A stretch of 64,000 nt of DNA, taken from the NCBI RefSeq assembly GCF_030541005.1, contig NZ_JASSVM010000007.1:109622-173621 (forward strand), in the 5' to 3' direction. The notes beneath the pieces were generated by a model. The model did no database searches and was not told the DNA's origin. It saw only the letters and a program-made list of their open reading frames with translations. This DNA is from Marinobacter sp. SS5-14b (GTDB taxonomy: Bacteria; Pseudomonadota; Gammaproteobacteria; Pseudomonadales; Oleiphilaceae). Positions 9,327 through 18,101 of the stretch are shown piece after piece. How positions within the stretch are numbered: position 1 is the first letter of the stretch; every line of letters starts with the position of its first letter. A program made the translations under genes and the position numbers.

Positions 9327-10222
9327 GAGAGGTTGCCCTGCTTCCTATCCCGCCACCGAGACTGCCATACCCGTAGCCTGGTCCTGAGCTTACTCCGGGC
9401 TTCATTACCGGAATATCGGCCTTTGGCAACGTGGCGAATCCTGTAAACACCAGGAATCTGAATGGGCACGCCCTGGCTCTGCAGTAACCACCGGAAGGCT
9501 CGATCTTCATGGCATTTGGCGAAGTTTTCTACCGGCTGTTGATACAACCCGATGTTTCGGCAATAGCCCACGGCTCGACACACATCACCATGGGCAATCT
9601 GAAGCGGGCCGGTGGCTTTGACGATGTTTCTGGTGGTGAAGGAACCGATATCGATATCAAGGACTTGCGGCCCCGTGGTACCCGCTTGCAACAGGGGGTT
9701 ATCCTCGGCCAACAAGTCGGTTGTGTGCTCTTGTTCGGGAAACAGCAAGGCGTCCTGGCGGCCCTGAAGTGCCGCAGCGAGAGCATCTAAACAGCCATCG
9801 CGAAACATGAGATCACAATCGGTAAACCACACCCAGTCGGCGGTTGTAGCCAGTGCTGCCCGGTTTCGGCCAATGCCGCGACGGAATAGTTCCTGTTTCG
9901 CGATTGGCTGCCAGTTCCAAGTAATACCGGGAGCCACTTGGTCACCAAAAAAGGCAAGGAGTTCGGCAGTTTTCTTGTCCTCCGGACTGTAGAAAACCGT
10001 CATGGTGACATCCAGCTCTTTTGGCGGGAACAGCACCAGAGAGCTCAGTTGGTAAACCAGAAAATGGGAATAGTTCCAGCAATGGCTGACCACCTCCAGT
10101 TTGAGGTGGCCGGTGCGCGCAGCTCGCTTGTCCTTTGGCGGCAGGTCAGGCTCGAACCACCGTGCAGGAATCCAGCCACCGGCTGCAAACCGGAAAAAGG
10201 CGAGTTTAATAAGGTTCCACAT
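9323..10222 (-). CDS. GT2-like glycosyltransferase, first gene of the - strand operon
   Basis: The product has about 299 residues from ATG 10222. A longer form starting at TTG 10282 is possible; neither has a convincing ribosome binding site. It contains LEVVSHCWNYSHFL, an acceptor- or nucleotide-side GIGRNRAALATTADWVWFTDCDL with TDCD as the metal-binding motif, and CHEDRAFRWLL near the C-terminus as the likely catalytic acidic motif. This is the GT-A pattern of family 2 and its relatives. It heads the six-gene surface-glycan operon and is divergent from the lpxL-like gene. The sugar specificity is unknown. Confidence 0.72.
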   Translation of the reverse strand: MWNLIKLAFFRFAAGGWIPARWFEPDLPPKDKRAARTGHLKLEVVSHCWNYSHFLVYQLSSLVLFPPKELDVTMTVFYSPEDKKTAELLAFFGDQVAPGITWNWQPIAKQELFRRGIGRNRAALATTADWVWFTDCDLMFRDGCLDALAAALQGRQDALLFPEQEHTTDLLAEDNPLLQAGTTGPQVLDIDIGSFTTRNIVKATGPLQIAHGDVCRAVGYCRNIGLYQQPVENFAKCHEDRAFRWLLQSQGVPIQIPGVYRIRHVAKGRYSGNEARSKLRTRLRVWQSRWRDRKQGNLS

Positions 10223-10338
10223 AGTTCGGGCCCGGGCAACGTCATGTAAAAACCCGCGAATTCTATCATGGCCAAGCTTCAAAAGCCGACAACCGTGCTG
10301 TTACAAAGCGTCAATCACCTTGTGCGGTGTTGGTGACA

Positions 10339-11262
10339 ATGTTACTTTTTCGGCCCTGTTTCTACCTCAAATGGAAAGATTTCGTGACTGGCAAGCTCAT
10401 CAAAGTCGTTTTTCGCCTGCTGTCTTTTCTGGGCCTGCGCAAGGCTCAGCGCCTGGGCAGGCTTCTCGGCAGCCTTGCCTGGAAACTTGAAGGGCGCTCG
10501 GTCGAAACCACCCGCAAAAACCTTCGAGTCTGTTATCCGGATCTTTCGGAGGAACATATTGAGGCCATGGGCCGCGAGAGCCTGCGTGAAACCGGCGCAA
10601 CCGCGCTGGAGCTTCCAATAATGTGGGAGTGGCCCGTGGAGCGCTGCCTCGGCTTGATCCGCGAGATTGAAGGGGAAGAGCTACTCGCTGATTATCAATC
10701 TGGCAAACAAGGCCTGCTGTTACTGGCACCGCACCTGGGCAACTGGGAGCTCACCGGGCTGTTCTTTGCGTCACGTTACAAGATGGCAGCGCTTTACAGC
10801 CCGCCAAACCAGGCCGGCTTCGAAGAGTACATGAAAGCGGTACGCAGTCGCAGCGGGTCCGAACTGGTCGCCACTGACCGGCGCGGTATTATGCGGCTGT
10901 TCAGCATTCTTCGGGAGGGCGGTGTCGTCGGCATCCTGCCAGACCAGACACCACGAAAAGAAGGCGGCGAGTTTGCACCTTTTTTCGGCATCCCGACCAT
11001 CACCATGACACTGGCCTCCAAGCTGATCCACAAAACCGGCGCGAGACCCTTGGTCACCTATGCCCAACGATTGCCCGACGGGCAAGGTTTCAAAATGGTC
11101 ATTCGGGAAGCCGAGCCGGGGATGGCATCACAGGACATGAGCGAGTCGCTTGCTGCACTTAATCGCTCGGTTGAAAAGTGCATCGCCGATGTTCCGGTTC
11201 AATACCAATGGGAATACAAACGTTTTCGCAGGACAGCTCCGGGCGAGACGCCGGTTTACTGA
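10339..11262 (+). CDS. Lipid A late acyltransferase, LpxL/HtrB family
   Basis: The protein has 307 residues from ATG 10339; a GTG at 10327 would add four. An N-terminal hydrophobic stretch anchors it in the inner membrane. The acyltransferase signature HLGNWE (HX4E) sits near residue 135, followed by FGIPTITMTLASKL and a late YQWEYKRFR. This matches the LpxL/LpxM lysophospholipid acyltransferase family, which adds a secondary laurate or myristate to Kdo-lipid A. It stands alone on the + strand, divergent from the glycosyltransferase operon. Its 3' end overlaps the Kdo kinase gene by seven bases tail to tail. Whether it acts as LpxL, LpxM or on another lipid is not resolved. Confidence 0.85.
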   Translation: MLLFRPCFYLKWKDFVTGKLIKVVFRLLSFLGLRKAQRLGRLLGSLAWKLEGRSVETTRKNLRVCYPDLSEEHIEAMGRESLRETGATALELPIMWEWPVERCLGLIREIEGEELLADYQSGKQGLLLLAPHLGNWELTGLFFASRYKMAALYSPPNQAGFEEYMKAVRSRSGSELVATDRRGIMRLFSILREGGVVGILPDQTPRKEGGEFAPFFGIPTITMTLASKLIHKTGARPLVTYAQRLPDGQGFKMVIREAEPGMASQDMSESLAALNRSVEKCIADVPVQYQWEYKRFRRTAPGETPVY

Positions 11263-11978
11263 TCTGCCCCGTCATAACCCGCCATAAACGCCTGCCATAA
11301 ACGGTGCCTTAACGAATCATCAACGTCACCCAGGCATTTAGTGACAGAACGTTGCAACCGGCCGATGTTTGCGGCTTTCCAGCGGTCACCCTGCATTGGC
11401 GGCACGATTTTTCCGCGGTCAAAGTCAATCAGATACACCGCTCTCCCTGCCACCAGAATGTTCATGCAGTTTAGGTCCGCATGATAAACCCTTGCATCGT
11501 GGAAGCGCCGCACACAACCCCCGACTGCTTTCCAAACGCGCAAACAATCAGCGCCGGAGTAATCGGTTAGCGGCGCTGCTTCGGGAATCCGGCGAATGAT
11601 GATGGAGGCACGATAGAGCAAACCGGCCTGGCGCTGATAACCGGCGGCAACCGGTTCGGGAACGGGAAACCCCTGGCGATAAAGCTGATCAAGTAATCGA
11701 AACTCAGCAAAGGACCGAACGCGATCCTCTCCGGTATAGACATACTCGCTACGGATGAAGCGCCCCGGCAGGCCACCTCGGGAAAATTGCCTCAACACCA
11801 GGTCGCCCACCGGTGAGTGAACAAACCAGGCCGAGCCACGGCCGCCTTTTGTTACTGGAACTGCCCGTTCTGCCCAAAACTCCGGGTTAAACCACTGTTC
11901 CGAGAAATCCGCCACATACGAACGGGCCACCAGATTGACTCCGGTGGCCCCAACGTTTCTAACGTAGCCTTCCCTCAT
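11256..11978 (-). CDS. kdkA: 3-deoxy-D-manno-octulosonic acid (Kdo) kinase
   Basis: The product has 240 residues from ATG 11978. An AAAGG lies six bases upstream and the ilvE stop is eight bases away. A GTG at 12008 would overlap ilvE and is less likely. The kinase core shows YHADLNCMNILV (catalytic Asp and Asn) and LIDFDRGKI (metal-binding Asp). This is the eukaryote-like small-molecule kinase fold of KdkA, which phosphorylates O-4 of Kdo on lipid A in the cytoplasm. Known KdkA bacteria carry a single, phosphorylated Kdo in the core. The gene ends the glnE-ilvE-kdkA unit. Confidence 0.88.
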   Translation of the reverse strand: MREGYVRNVGATGVNLVARSYVADFSEQWFNPEFWAERAVPVTKGGRGSAWFVHSPVGDLVLRQFSRGGLPGRFIRSEYVYTGEDRVRSFAEFRLLDQLYRQGFPVPEPVAAGYQRQAGLLYRASIIIRRIPEAAPLTDYSGADCLRVWKAVGGCVRRFHDARVYHADLNCMNILVAGRAVYLIDFDRGKIVPPMQGDRWKAANIGRLQRSVTKCLGDVDDSLRHRLWQAFMAGYDGADQ

Positions 11979-11986
11979 GGGAGCCT

Positions 11987-12910
11987 TTACCGAACCGGCG
12001 TCAGCCACTCGGAATGCTGAGCCAACTTACCTTTAACCGCATCAAAATACATGCTCTGCAGCTTCTCGGTAATTGGCCCACGCTTGCCAGCCCCAATAGC
12101 ACGGCCGTCCAGTTCGCGGATTGGCAGCACTTCAGCGGCGGTACCGGTGAAGAAGGCTTCTTCGGCAACGTAGACTTCATCGCGGGTAATGCGGCGCTCT
12201 TTCACCTGCAGGCCGAGGTCTTTGGCGAAGTCGATGATGGTGGCGCGGGTAATACCTTCCAGACAGGAGGTCAGTTCGGGCGTGTGCAGCACTCCGTCAC
12301 GAACGATGAAGATGTTCTCGCCGGAACCTTCAGCCACGTAGCCTTCATTATCCAGCAGCAGGGCTTCTTCCGCACCGCCCGAGATCGCCTCGTTCAGGGC
12401 CAGCATGGAGTTGATGTAGTTGCCGTTGGCCTTCGCCTTACACATGGTGATGTTGACGTGGTGTCGGGTGTAAGAGGACGTGCGCACCTTGATGCCCATT
12501 TCCTTTGCTTCCGGCGACATGTAGGACGGCCAGCTCCAGGCGGCAACCATCACGTGCACTTTCAGGTTGTCCGCACGCAGGCCCATGCCTTCGGAACCCA
12601 GAAACGCCATCGGGCGCAGGTAGGCTTCATCAAGATTGTTTTCACGAACCGCTGCACGCTGAGCTTCATTGATCTCATCTTTGCTGAACGGCATCTTCAT
12701 GTTCAGGATGTGAGCGGAGCGGAACAAACGGTCCGTGTGCTCTTTCAGGCGGAAAATCGCCGGGCCGTTGGCAGTATTGTAGGCTCGCACACCTTCAAAA
12801 CAACCGAGGCCGTAATGCAGGGTGTGAGTGAGGACGTGGATTTTGGCTTCGCGCCAGGGAACCATTTCACCATCCAGCCAGATAACGCCATCACGGTCAG
12901 CCATCGACAT
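11987..12910 (-). CDS. ilvE: Branched-chain amino acid aminotransferase
   Basis: The protein has 307 residues, the normal IlvE length (E. coli 309). It is a fold-type IV PLP enzyme: HTLHYGLGCFEGVRAY near residue 30, KAKANGNYINSML with the PLP lysine near residue 160, and EGSGENIFIVRDG near residue 200. It transfers amino groups between glutamate and the 2-oxo acids of leucine, isoleucine and valine. AGGAG lies about ten bases before the ATG. It sits 81 bases after glnE on the same strand. A glnE-ilvE order followed by LPS-core genes is also known from Pseudomonas, which supports a conserved operon. Confidence 0.96.
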   Translation of the reverse strand: MSMADRDGVIWLDGEMVPWREAKIHVLTHTLHYGLGCFEGVRAYNTANGPAIFRLKEHTDRLFRSAHILNMKMPFSKDEINEAQRAAVRENNLDEAYLRPMAFLGSEGMGLRADNLKVHVMVAAWSWPSYMSPEAKEMGIKVRTSSYTRHHVNITMCKAKANGNYINSMLALNEAISGGAEEALLLDNEGYVAEGSGENIFIVRDGVLHTPELTSCLEGITRATIIDFAKDLGLQVKERRITRDEVYVAEEAFFTGTAAEVLPIRELDGRAIGAGKRGPITEKLQSMYFDAVKGKLAQHSEWLTPVR

Positions 12911-12991
12911 TTCTATTCTGCTCCTAAAAAAGCGGTTTTTCGGGGAATCGGCATTCTAGCAGGAAAGTCCGCCATAAATAAATTTAGCTTG

Positions 12992-15898
12992 CTACCCACC
13001 CATGACTTTTTTCCACATACTTTGGATGTAGTCACGCTCTTCCGGAAAAGCATCGCCGTCTACCTGGCTGTTCAGGTTCTGCAATGCCCGCCGATGAATG
13101 GTTGAGCGCAGGGTAATAAAGGCGGCCCGAAGTTTTTCCGTATCGGCAACCTCAAGCACACCTGCACGACCCAGCTCCTCCAGCTGACGAATGTTATCGC
13201 TCCATTGGGTCAGCTCGGGATGCTCTTCGCTACAGGCCAGCATCAGGTATTGCACCATAAACTCGATGTCTACGATGCCGCCGGCGTCGTGCTTGATGTG
13301 AAATACCTCGCCCCGCCGGGCTTCGGGCGTGCCAAGGTTGCTGCGCATTTTTTCACGCATCTCGGCGACATCCTGGCGCAGTTTGGTTTTGTCTCTGGAT
13401 GCACACAAGATGTTGTGCCGGATCTTCTCGAAGCCCGCCAAGGTATCGGGGCAGCCCGCCACACCACGGGCGCGGGCCAGGGCCTGATGCTCCCAGGTCC
13501 AGGCATCGTTCTGCTGGTATTTTTCGAAGGCCTGCAGTGTACTGACCAACAAACCGGAATTGCCGGATGGCCGCAGCCGCATGTCTACCTCGTACAGCTG
13601 TCCGGAGGGTGTCTGAGTGCTGAGAATATGCACAATGCGCTGACCCAGGCGCGTGTAGAACACAGCGTTGTCGATCGGCTTATCACCATCCGTCGCCAGC
13701 TGAGGATCCGCTTGGTGCACAAAAACCAGGTCCAGATCGGAGGTATACCCCAACTCAATTCCGCCAAGCTTGCCATAGCCAATGATGGCGAAGTCGGTAT
13801 CGCAGGCCGAGCCATCGGCCCGGCGGGGGTATCCGTGACGGCTCACCAGGTTGGAGAAGGCCACATCCACCACGTGATCCAGCACCACCTCGGCGATCCA
13901 GGTGAGGTAATCGCTCACTTTCATCAGCGGTAAGGTGCCTTTCAGCTCAGACGCAGCCACGCGCAGAATATGGGCTTTCTTGAAGTGCCGAAGGGATTCC
14001 ATCTGTTCTTCGAGATCTTCGTAGGGAATTCGCAGCATTTGCTGACGCAGATCGTCCTGCAGCTCCTCTTTTGCCGGCGGGCTGTAAAGGCTCTCTGCGT
14101 TCAGCAGTTCATCCAGGAGCAGCGGGGTCTCCGCCAGCAGCCTCGCAATCCAGGGGCTTTCACTGCACAACCGAACCAGCTGGGTCAGTGCACCGGGGTT
14201 TTCTACCAACAACACCATATAGGCGGTTCGCCGCAGGATGGCTTCAACCAACTGCAGAACTCGGTCAAGGGTTTCTGAAGGGTTACTGACTTCGGTGAGC
14301 GCGCTTAGCAAGAGCGGCAGGAACTGGTTCAGGCGTTTACGACCCTGCGTCTGCATGGTTTGCACCGTGCGGCCTTCACGCAGGCTCGCAAGCACTTTGA
14401 AGCTGGCGTCCGGATCCTCAAAGCCCTGCTCCGCCAACCACTCAATCGCGGCCGGCTCTTCCATTTCCGACAACCAGAGCTCAAACCAGCCATCGTCTAC
14501 GCCGGAGTCACCTTCCTGCTGGTCGTCATCGTCGGTCGCTATGATATTGGCGAAGTGTTTGGCCACGCGCTCACGGTGATCCGTCAGCGCCATCTCGCAA
14601 GCGGACCAATCCTCAAACTCCATAACACGGGCTGCTCGGGCCAGAGAAAGCGCATCGTCCGGCAGGGTCTGCGTTTGCTTGTCTTCCATGCCCTGCAGGG
14701 CATGCTCGAGATCACGCAGGAACACATAGGCCTCCCGCAACTCTTTGACCACCGGGGACGGCAGCAACTCCAGCTCTTCAAGCTCTTTGAGAATATTAAG
14801 CAGCTCTCGCTGTTGAAGCTCCCTGTCGCGACCACCTCGAATGAGCTGGAATGCCTGCACCACAAATTCGATCTCGCGAATGCCGCCGCTACCCAGCTTG
14901 ATGTTGTTTTCCAGCCCCTTGCGGCGAACTTCCCGACTGATCATGGCCTTCATATTGCGGAGGGATTCAAACGCGCTGAAGTCGATGTACTTGCGGTAAA
15001 CGAACGGGCGCAGGCTTTCCATCAACACGCTTCCTGCTCGCTGGTCACCGGCCACCACCCTGGCCTTCACCATGGCATAACGTTCCCAATCCCGCCCCTG
15101 GTCCTGATAGTAGGTTTCCAGGGCGGCAAAACTGAGCGCAAGCGCCCCGCTCTGACCGTATGGGCGCAAGCGCATATCGACCCGAAACACAAAGCCGTCT
15201 GCGGTGATCTGGTCCAGTGCCTGAATCAGCCGCTGACCCAAGCGAATGAAAAATTGCTGATTGTCCAGCGCACGACGCCCCCCCCGGGTTTCGCCCTTCG
15301 CCGGAAAGGCAAAAATCAAATCAATATCGGACGACACATTGAGTTCACGACCACCGAGCTTGCCCATGCCCAGCACGACCATCCTCTGGGGTGCGTCTTC
15401 ACGGGTGGATGGGTCTTTCCCCCAGGGCACCCCAAATTCTTCGCAGGCCTTGCTGTAGAGCCAGTCGAGCGCTCCATCAATGCAGGTGTCGGCAAAGGCA
15501 CTGGTAGCCTGCATGGTTTCCTGCAGGTTTGCCCAGTTCATTACATCACGCCAGATGATGCGGAATTGAATTTCACGGCGGAAACGCCGAAGTGCCGCAT
15601 GCAGGGCCAGCTCTGTATCGACAGCCTCCAGATACCAGGCCCAGCGTTCCGACAGCCAGGCTTCGGTCGTCGGCTCAGTGAGCGGGCGAGCCGCCAGAGC
15701 CTGCCGAACGTAATCAGGGTGACGCTCCAGTGTCTGGCGCAGGAACAAGCTGCGCGCCAAGGCCTCCGCAAGATCCGCATCGGTCATGTCTGCAGACCCG
15801 GACAACCACTCTGGCACTCCATCCGGAAACACCGATGGCCAGCAGGACGACACATCCTCTGCCAGAATGGCCGGCAACGAATCCCAAGGCTCAGACAT
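12992..15898 (-). CDS. glnE: Glutamine synthetase adenylyltransferase/removase
   Basis: The protein has 968 residues (E. coli GlnE 946) and the expected two nucleotidyltransferase halves. The first has GMGKLGGRELNVSSDIDLIF (adenylyl-removing, near residue 180) and the second GYGKLGGIELGYTSDLDLVF (adenylylating, near residue 690), with PII-responsive helical parts between. It covers and uncovers a tyrosine of GlnA with AMP, according to the glutamine signal carried by GlnB. The start at ATG 15898 has AGGGG eight bases upstream. An upstream in-frame start at 15991 would run into the promoter region of the divergent channel gene. The target glnA lies about 7.5 kb away in this same window. Confidence 0.97.
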   Translation of the reverse strand: MSEPWDSLPAILAEDVSSCWPSVFPDGVPEWLSGSADMTDADLAEALARSLFLRQTLERHPDYVRQALAARPLTEPTTEAWLSERWAWYLEAVDTELALHAALRRFRREIQFRIIWRDVMNWANLQETMQATSAFADTCIDGALDWLYSKACEEFGVPWGKDPSTREDAPQRMVVLGMGKLGGRELNVSSDIDLIFAFPAKGETRGGRRALDNQQFFIRLGQRLIQALDQITADGFVFRVDMRLRPYGQSGALALSFAALETYYQDQGRDWERYAMVKARVVAGDQRAGSVLMESLRPFVYRKYIDFSAFESLRNMKAMISREVRRKGLENNIKLGSGGIREIEFVVQAFQLIRGGRDRELQQRELLNILKELEELELLPSPVVKELREAYVFLRDLEHALQGMEDKQTQTLPDDALSLARAARVMEFEDWSACEMALTDHRERVAKHFANIIATDDDDQQEGDSGVDDGWFELWLSEMEEPAAIEWLAEQGFEDPDASFKVLASLREGRTVQTMQTQGRKRLNQFLPLLLSALTEVSNPSETLDRVLQLVEAILRRTAYMVLLVENPGALTQLVRLCSESPWIARLLAETPLLLDELLNAESLYSPPAKEELQDDLRQQMLRIPYEDLEEQMESLRHFKKAHILRVAASELKGTLPLMKVSDYLTWIAEVVLDHVVDVAFSNLVSRHGYPRRADGSACDTDFAIIGYGKLGGIELGYTSDLDLVFVHQADPQLATDGDKPIDNAVFYTRLGQRIVHILSTQTPSGQLYEVDMRLRPSGNSGLLVSTLQAFEKYQQNDAWTWEHQALARARGVAGCPDTLAGFEKIRHNILCASRDKTKLRQDVAEMREKMRSNLGTPEARRGEVFHIKHDAGGIVDIEFMVQYLMLACSEEHPELTQWSDNIRQLEELGRAGVLEVADTEKLRAAFITLRSTIHRRALQNLNSQVDGDAFPEERDYIQSMWKKVMGG

Positions 15899-15977
15899 AA
15901 CGCAAACCCCTGTCTCTCTGATATATTTCCGGTACTGTATAACGAACTCGCCAAGGACTGAACAGGCCACCACGCCA

Positions 15978-17141
15978 ATGATGAGAAACAAGCGCCCGCT
16001 GAATCCGGAACATTCGCAACCTCACCTCCCGATGGGAGGGCTAATCCGTCAGCGTGTAAAACGATTATTTCTTGTTTTGGCGGCGCTGGTTTGTGCCCAG
16101 GTCCTTATCCTGTGGGCGGCAGAGCCACTGACCTTTTTTGAAGCCGTATGGCTAACCATGACAACCCTGGTGACGGTAGGCTATGGCGACTATGCACCGG
16201 TAACGGCGATCGGGAGAATCAGTACGGTTCTTCTGATGTTCATCTCCGCCATTACTCTGCTGACACTGATTGTGAGCGACTATATTGAGTATCGCTTTTA
16301 CCGCCGTGAACGAATTCTGACCGGACGCTGGATCTACAACATGAAAGACCATATCGTAATCATCAACACCCCTCGCAGCGGAGGTGAGCAATACTTCATG
16401 CGCTTTGCCTCCCAAATCCGCTCGGTGCCGGAATACCACACCGTGCCCATCATGCTTCTGACACGGCAGTTTCCCGGCGGCCTGCCCGCCGAACTCAGAG
16501 ACTGCGGCATGGTGCACTTTCACGGTGCAGGCAATGACCCGGAAGCACTCAAAGCCGTGCATGCCGGCGCCGCAAAACACATTATTGTGCTGGCCTCCGA
16601 TGAGTCCGATCCTTTCTCTGACAGCCTGACCTTTGACATCGCCCACCGATTGACCGAGTCCAATCTTGGCAATCGCACCACCGTGGAATGTGTCAGCGAC
16701 CAGAACCGTGACAGGCTCAAAGCCCTTGGTGTTCGCACCATCATCCGGCCTGTTCGCACCTATCCGGAAATTATGGTCCGGGCGGTTGTGGCGCCGGGCT
16801 CAGAGAAAGTGCTTGAAGACATGTTCAACTACGAGCGGGACCATCCCCACCGTTACGACCTGGAACTGGACGACCTGATCTGGGCCGATATTGTCAGCGC
16901 ACTCGTTCGCCACGGTATAGGCACTGCCCTCGCCTACATCGATCACGACAACGAAGTGATCTGCCATCCGGACACCAATAAAGAGGTGGAAGGCAAGGGA
17001 CTGATCGTACTGGTACGTTCAGTCGATACGCCGGATGTTTCCGTGGTCGAGGAAGCGCTGGACCGTTACCGGGAGTTTCTCGTGCAGTGGCGCAGCATGC
17101 ATGAGCAGAACGAGAAAAAGAGCGCAGAGCAGAACGGCTAA
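15978..17141 (+). CDS. Potassium channel with RCK domain (TrkA-N type)
   Basis: The product has about 387 residues from the ATG pair at 15978/15981. It has two membrane segments with a pore loop between (FFEAVWLTMTTLVTVGYGDYAP). The selectivity filter is TVGYGD, near residue 65. A cytoplasmic RCK/TrkA-N domain follows (DHIVIINTPRSGG, HIIVLASDE) and then an RCK-C-like part. This is the MthK/Kch layout of a gated potassium channel, which should assemble as a tetramer in the inner membrane. The nucleotide-binding loop reads INTPRSGG, not the GXGXXG of many RCK domains, so NAD binding is doubtful. It is divergent from glnE with 79 bases between. Open frame continues upstream over the glnE start, but no start there is supported. 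Confidence 0.85.
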   Translation: MMRNKRPLNPEHSQPHLPMGGLIRQRVKRLFLVLAALVCAQVLILWAAEPLTFFEAVWLTMTTLVTVGYGDYAPVTAIGRISTVLLMFISAITLLTLIVSDYIEYRFYRRERILTGRWIYNMKDHIVIINTPRSGGEQYFMRFASQIRSVPEYHTVPIMLLTRQFPGGLPAELRDCGMVHFHGAGNDPEALKAVHAGAAKHIIVLASDESDPFSDSLTFDIAHRLTESNLGNRTTVECVSDQNRDRLKALGVRTIIRPVRTYPEIMVRAVVAPGSEKVLEDMFNYERDHPHRYDLELDDLIWADIVSALVRHGIGTALAYIDHDNEVICHPDTNKEVEGKGLIVLVRSVDTPDVSVVEEALDRYREFLVQWRSMHEQNEKKSAEQNG

Positions 17142-17148
17142 GAAACTC

Positions 17149-18009
17149 TCAGCCCTGGTCTGCCAGCGCCAACTGTAATACGCCCAGCTCCTGGTGTTCA
17201 CCGAGCAGGCTGTTGACCGTAACGCCTTCCAACAGCCTCGCACTCACACTCGACCAGAGTGTCTCAAAGCCTGCATGGCGGGCTTTATCATCTATTCCAA
17301 TCAGGGCGCTCGGAGATAACTTAAGAACATCACCCGTCAGCCAACTGACACTGAGCAAACGCAAGAGCCCGGATATCGACAATGCGTCCCCGGGAACGAA
17401 AACCTCTGGCCGATAGATATCCGCAAGGTAATAGCCTTGCTCGGCCTTGCTGATCAGATTGAGAAACACCGGCACCTGCAGCGCCAACGCCCTCGCCCAC
17501 CGCAACAGCTCTCCGGGTTCGCCCCCTTTCAGCTCAAACTCTACCTCGTGCAGCGGCATGGCATGGCCGCCACCCAAAACGTCGCCGGAATCGACCGCCA
17601 CCTCAATGACACTGGGTCCCGCCTCGAGCATAACAATCTGGCGCTGAAAATTGGTTTCAAAGGCAAGCCGCAGGTCGTCCAGGTTCACCTGCTCGCTGAT
17701 CGGCGTTTGCTTAAGCAAAGCTAAATCCAGCTCGGGGCCTTCCAACGGCCACTCCCACTCCTGTCGCCGATGGGCACCACCGACAAATTCACCCTGGGTT
17801 TTCAGGGTTTGGATATAACGATCCCCAGCCTGCCGGACCCTAAGCGCCGCCCTGGCTTTGTTGAGGTCGGCATCCGGCGTGTCGTAATAGCGATTCACCA
17901 GAGTTTTGCAGCCACCCGCCCTGGCCTCCTGCTGGGCCAACAGCCAGCTCAGGGCCTGTGATTGCGCCTGCTCAGACAGCGTGAGTTTGATTTCGAGCTC
18001 TGTGGCCAT
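17149..18009 (-). CDS. CYTH domain protein (inorganic triphosphatase-like), no CHAD domain
   Basis: The protein has 286 residues. The N-terminus holds the CYTH signature ELEIKL (EXEXK), then YYDTPDADL, ALRVRQAG, TLKTQG and EVEFELKGGE, which together form the triphosphate tunnel with its acidic and basic residues. E. coli YgiF (433 residues) joins CYTH to a CHAD domain. Here only about 80 residues follow CYTH, with no CHAD histidine pattern. Likely substrates are inorganic triphosphate or a nucleotide triphosphate. It converges on the potassium channel gene with seven bases between stops. The start ATG 18009 is supported by conserved MATELEIKL. Confidence 0.83.
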   Translation of the reverse strand: MATELEIKLTLSEQAQSQALSWLLAQQEARAGGCKTLVNRYYDTPDADLNKARAALRVRQAGDRYIQTLKTQGEFVGGAHRRQEWEWPLEGPELDLALLKQTPISEQVNLDDLRLAFETNFQRQIVMLEAGPSVIEVAVDSGDVLGGGHAMPLHEVEFELKGGEPGELLRWARALALQVPVFLNLISKAEQGYYLADIYRPEVFVPGDALSISGLLRLLSVSWLTGDVLKLSPSALIGIDDKARHAGFETLWSSVSARLLEGVTVNSLLGEHQELGVLQLALADQG

Positions 18010-18043
18010 GAAGTACTCCGGGAAATCGGGTAAATAGAAATAG

Positions 18044-18073
18044 AAAAGCCGGTGACCTGAGTCACCGGCTTTT
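18044..18073 (-). terminator. Intrinsic terminator after the porin gene
   Basis: A perfect 13-base stem (AAAAGCCGGTGAC / GTCACCGGCTTTT) with a CTGA loop lies 28 bases after the porin stop. On the - strand it runs into TTTTCTATTTC. Its symmetric ends could also stop + strand transcription. Confidence 0.88.
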
Positions 18074-18101
18074 GATACTACTTGATTAGCTGGTTAGCTG
18101 A

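Noticed and set aside
12014..13105. 363-codon open frame on the + strand opposite ilvE and the end of glnE
   Set aside because: It spans two clear - strand genes and is low-complexity (His/Gln/Val rich) with no ribosome binding site.
14360..15961. 533-codon open frame on the + strand opposite glnE
   Set aside because: It lies fully antisense to the well-conserved glnE, shows no recognised domain, and is the usual mirror frame of GC-rich coding DNA.
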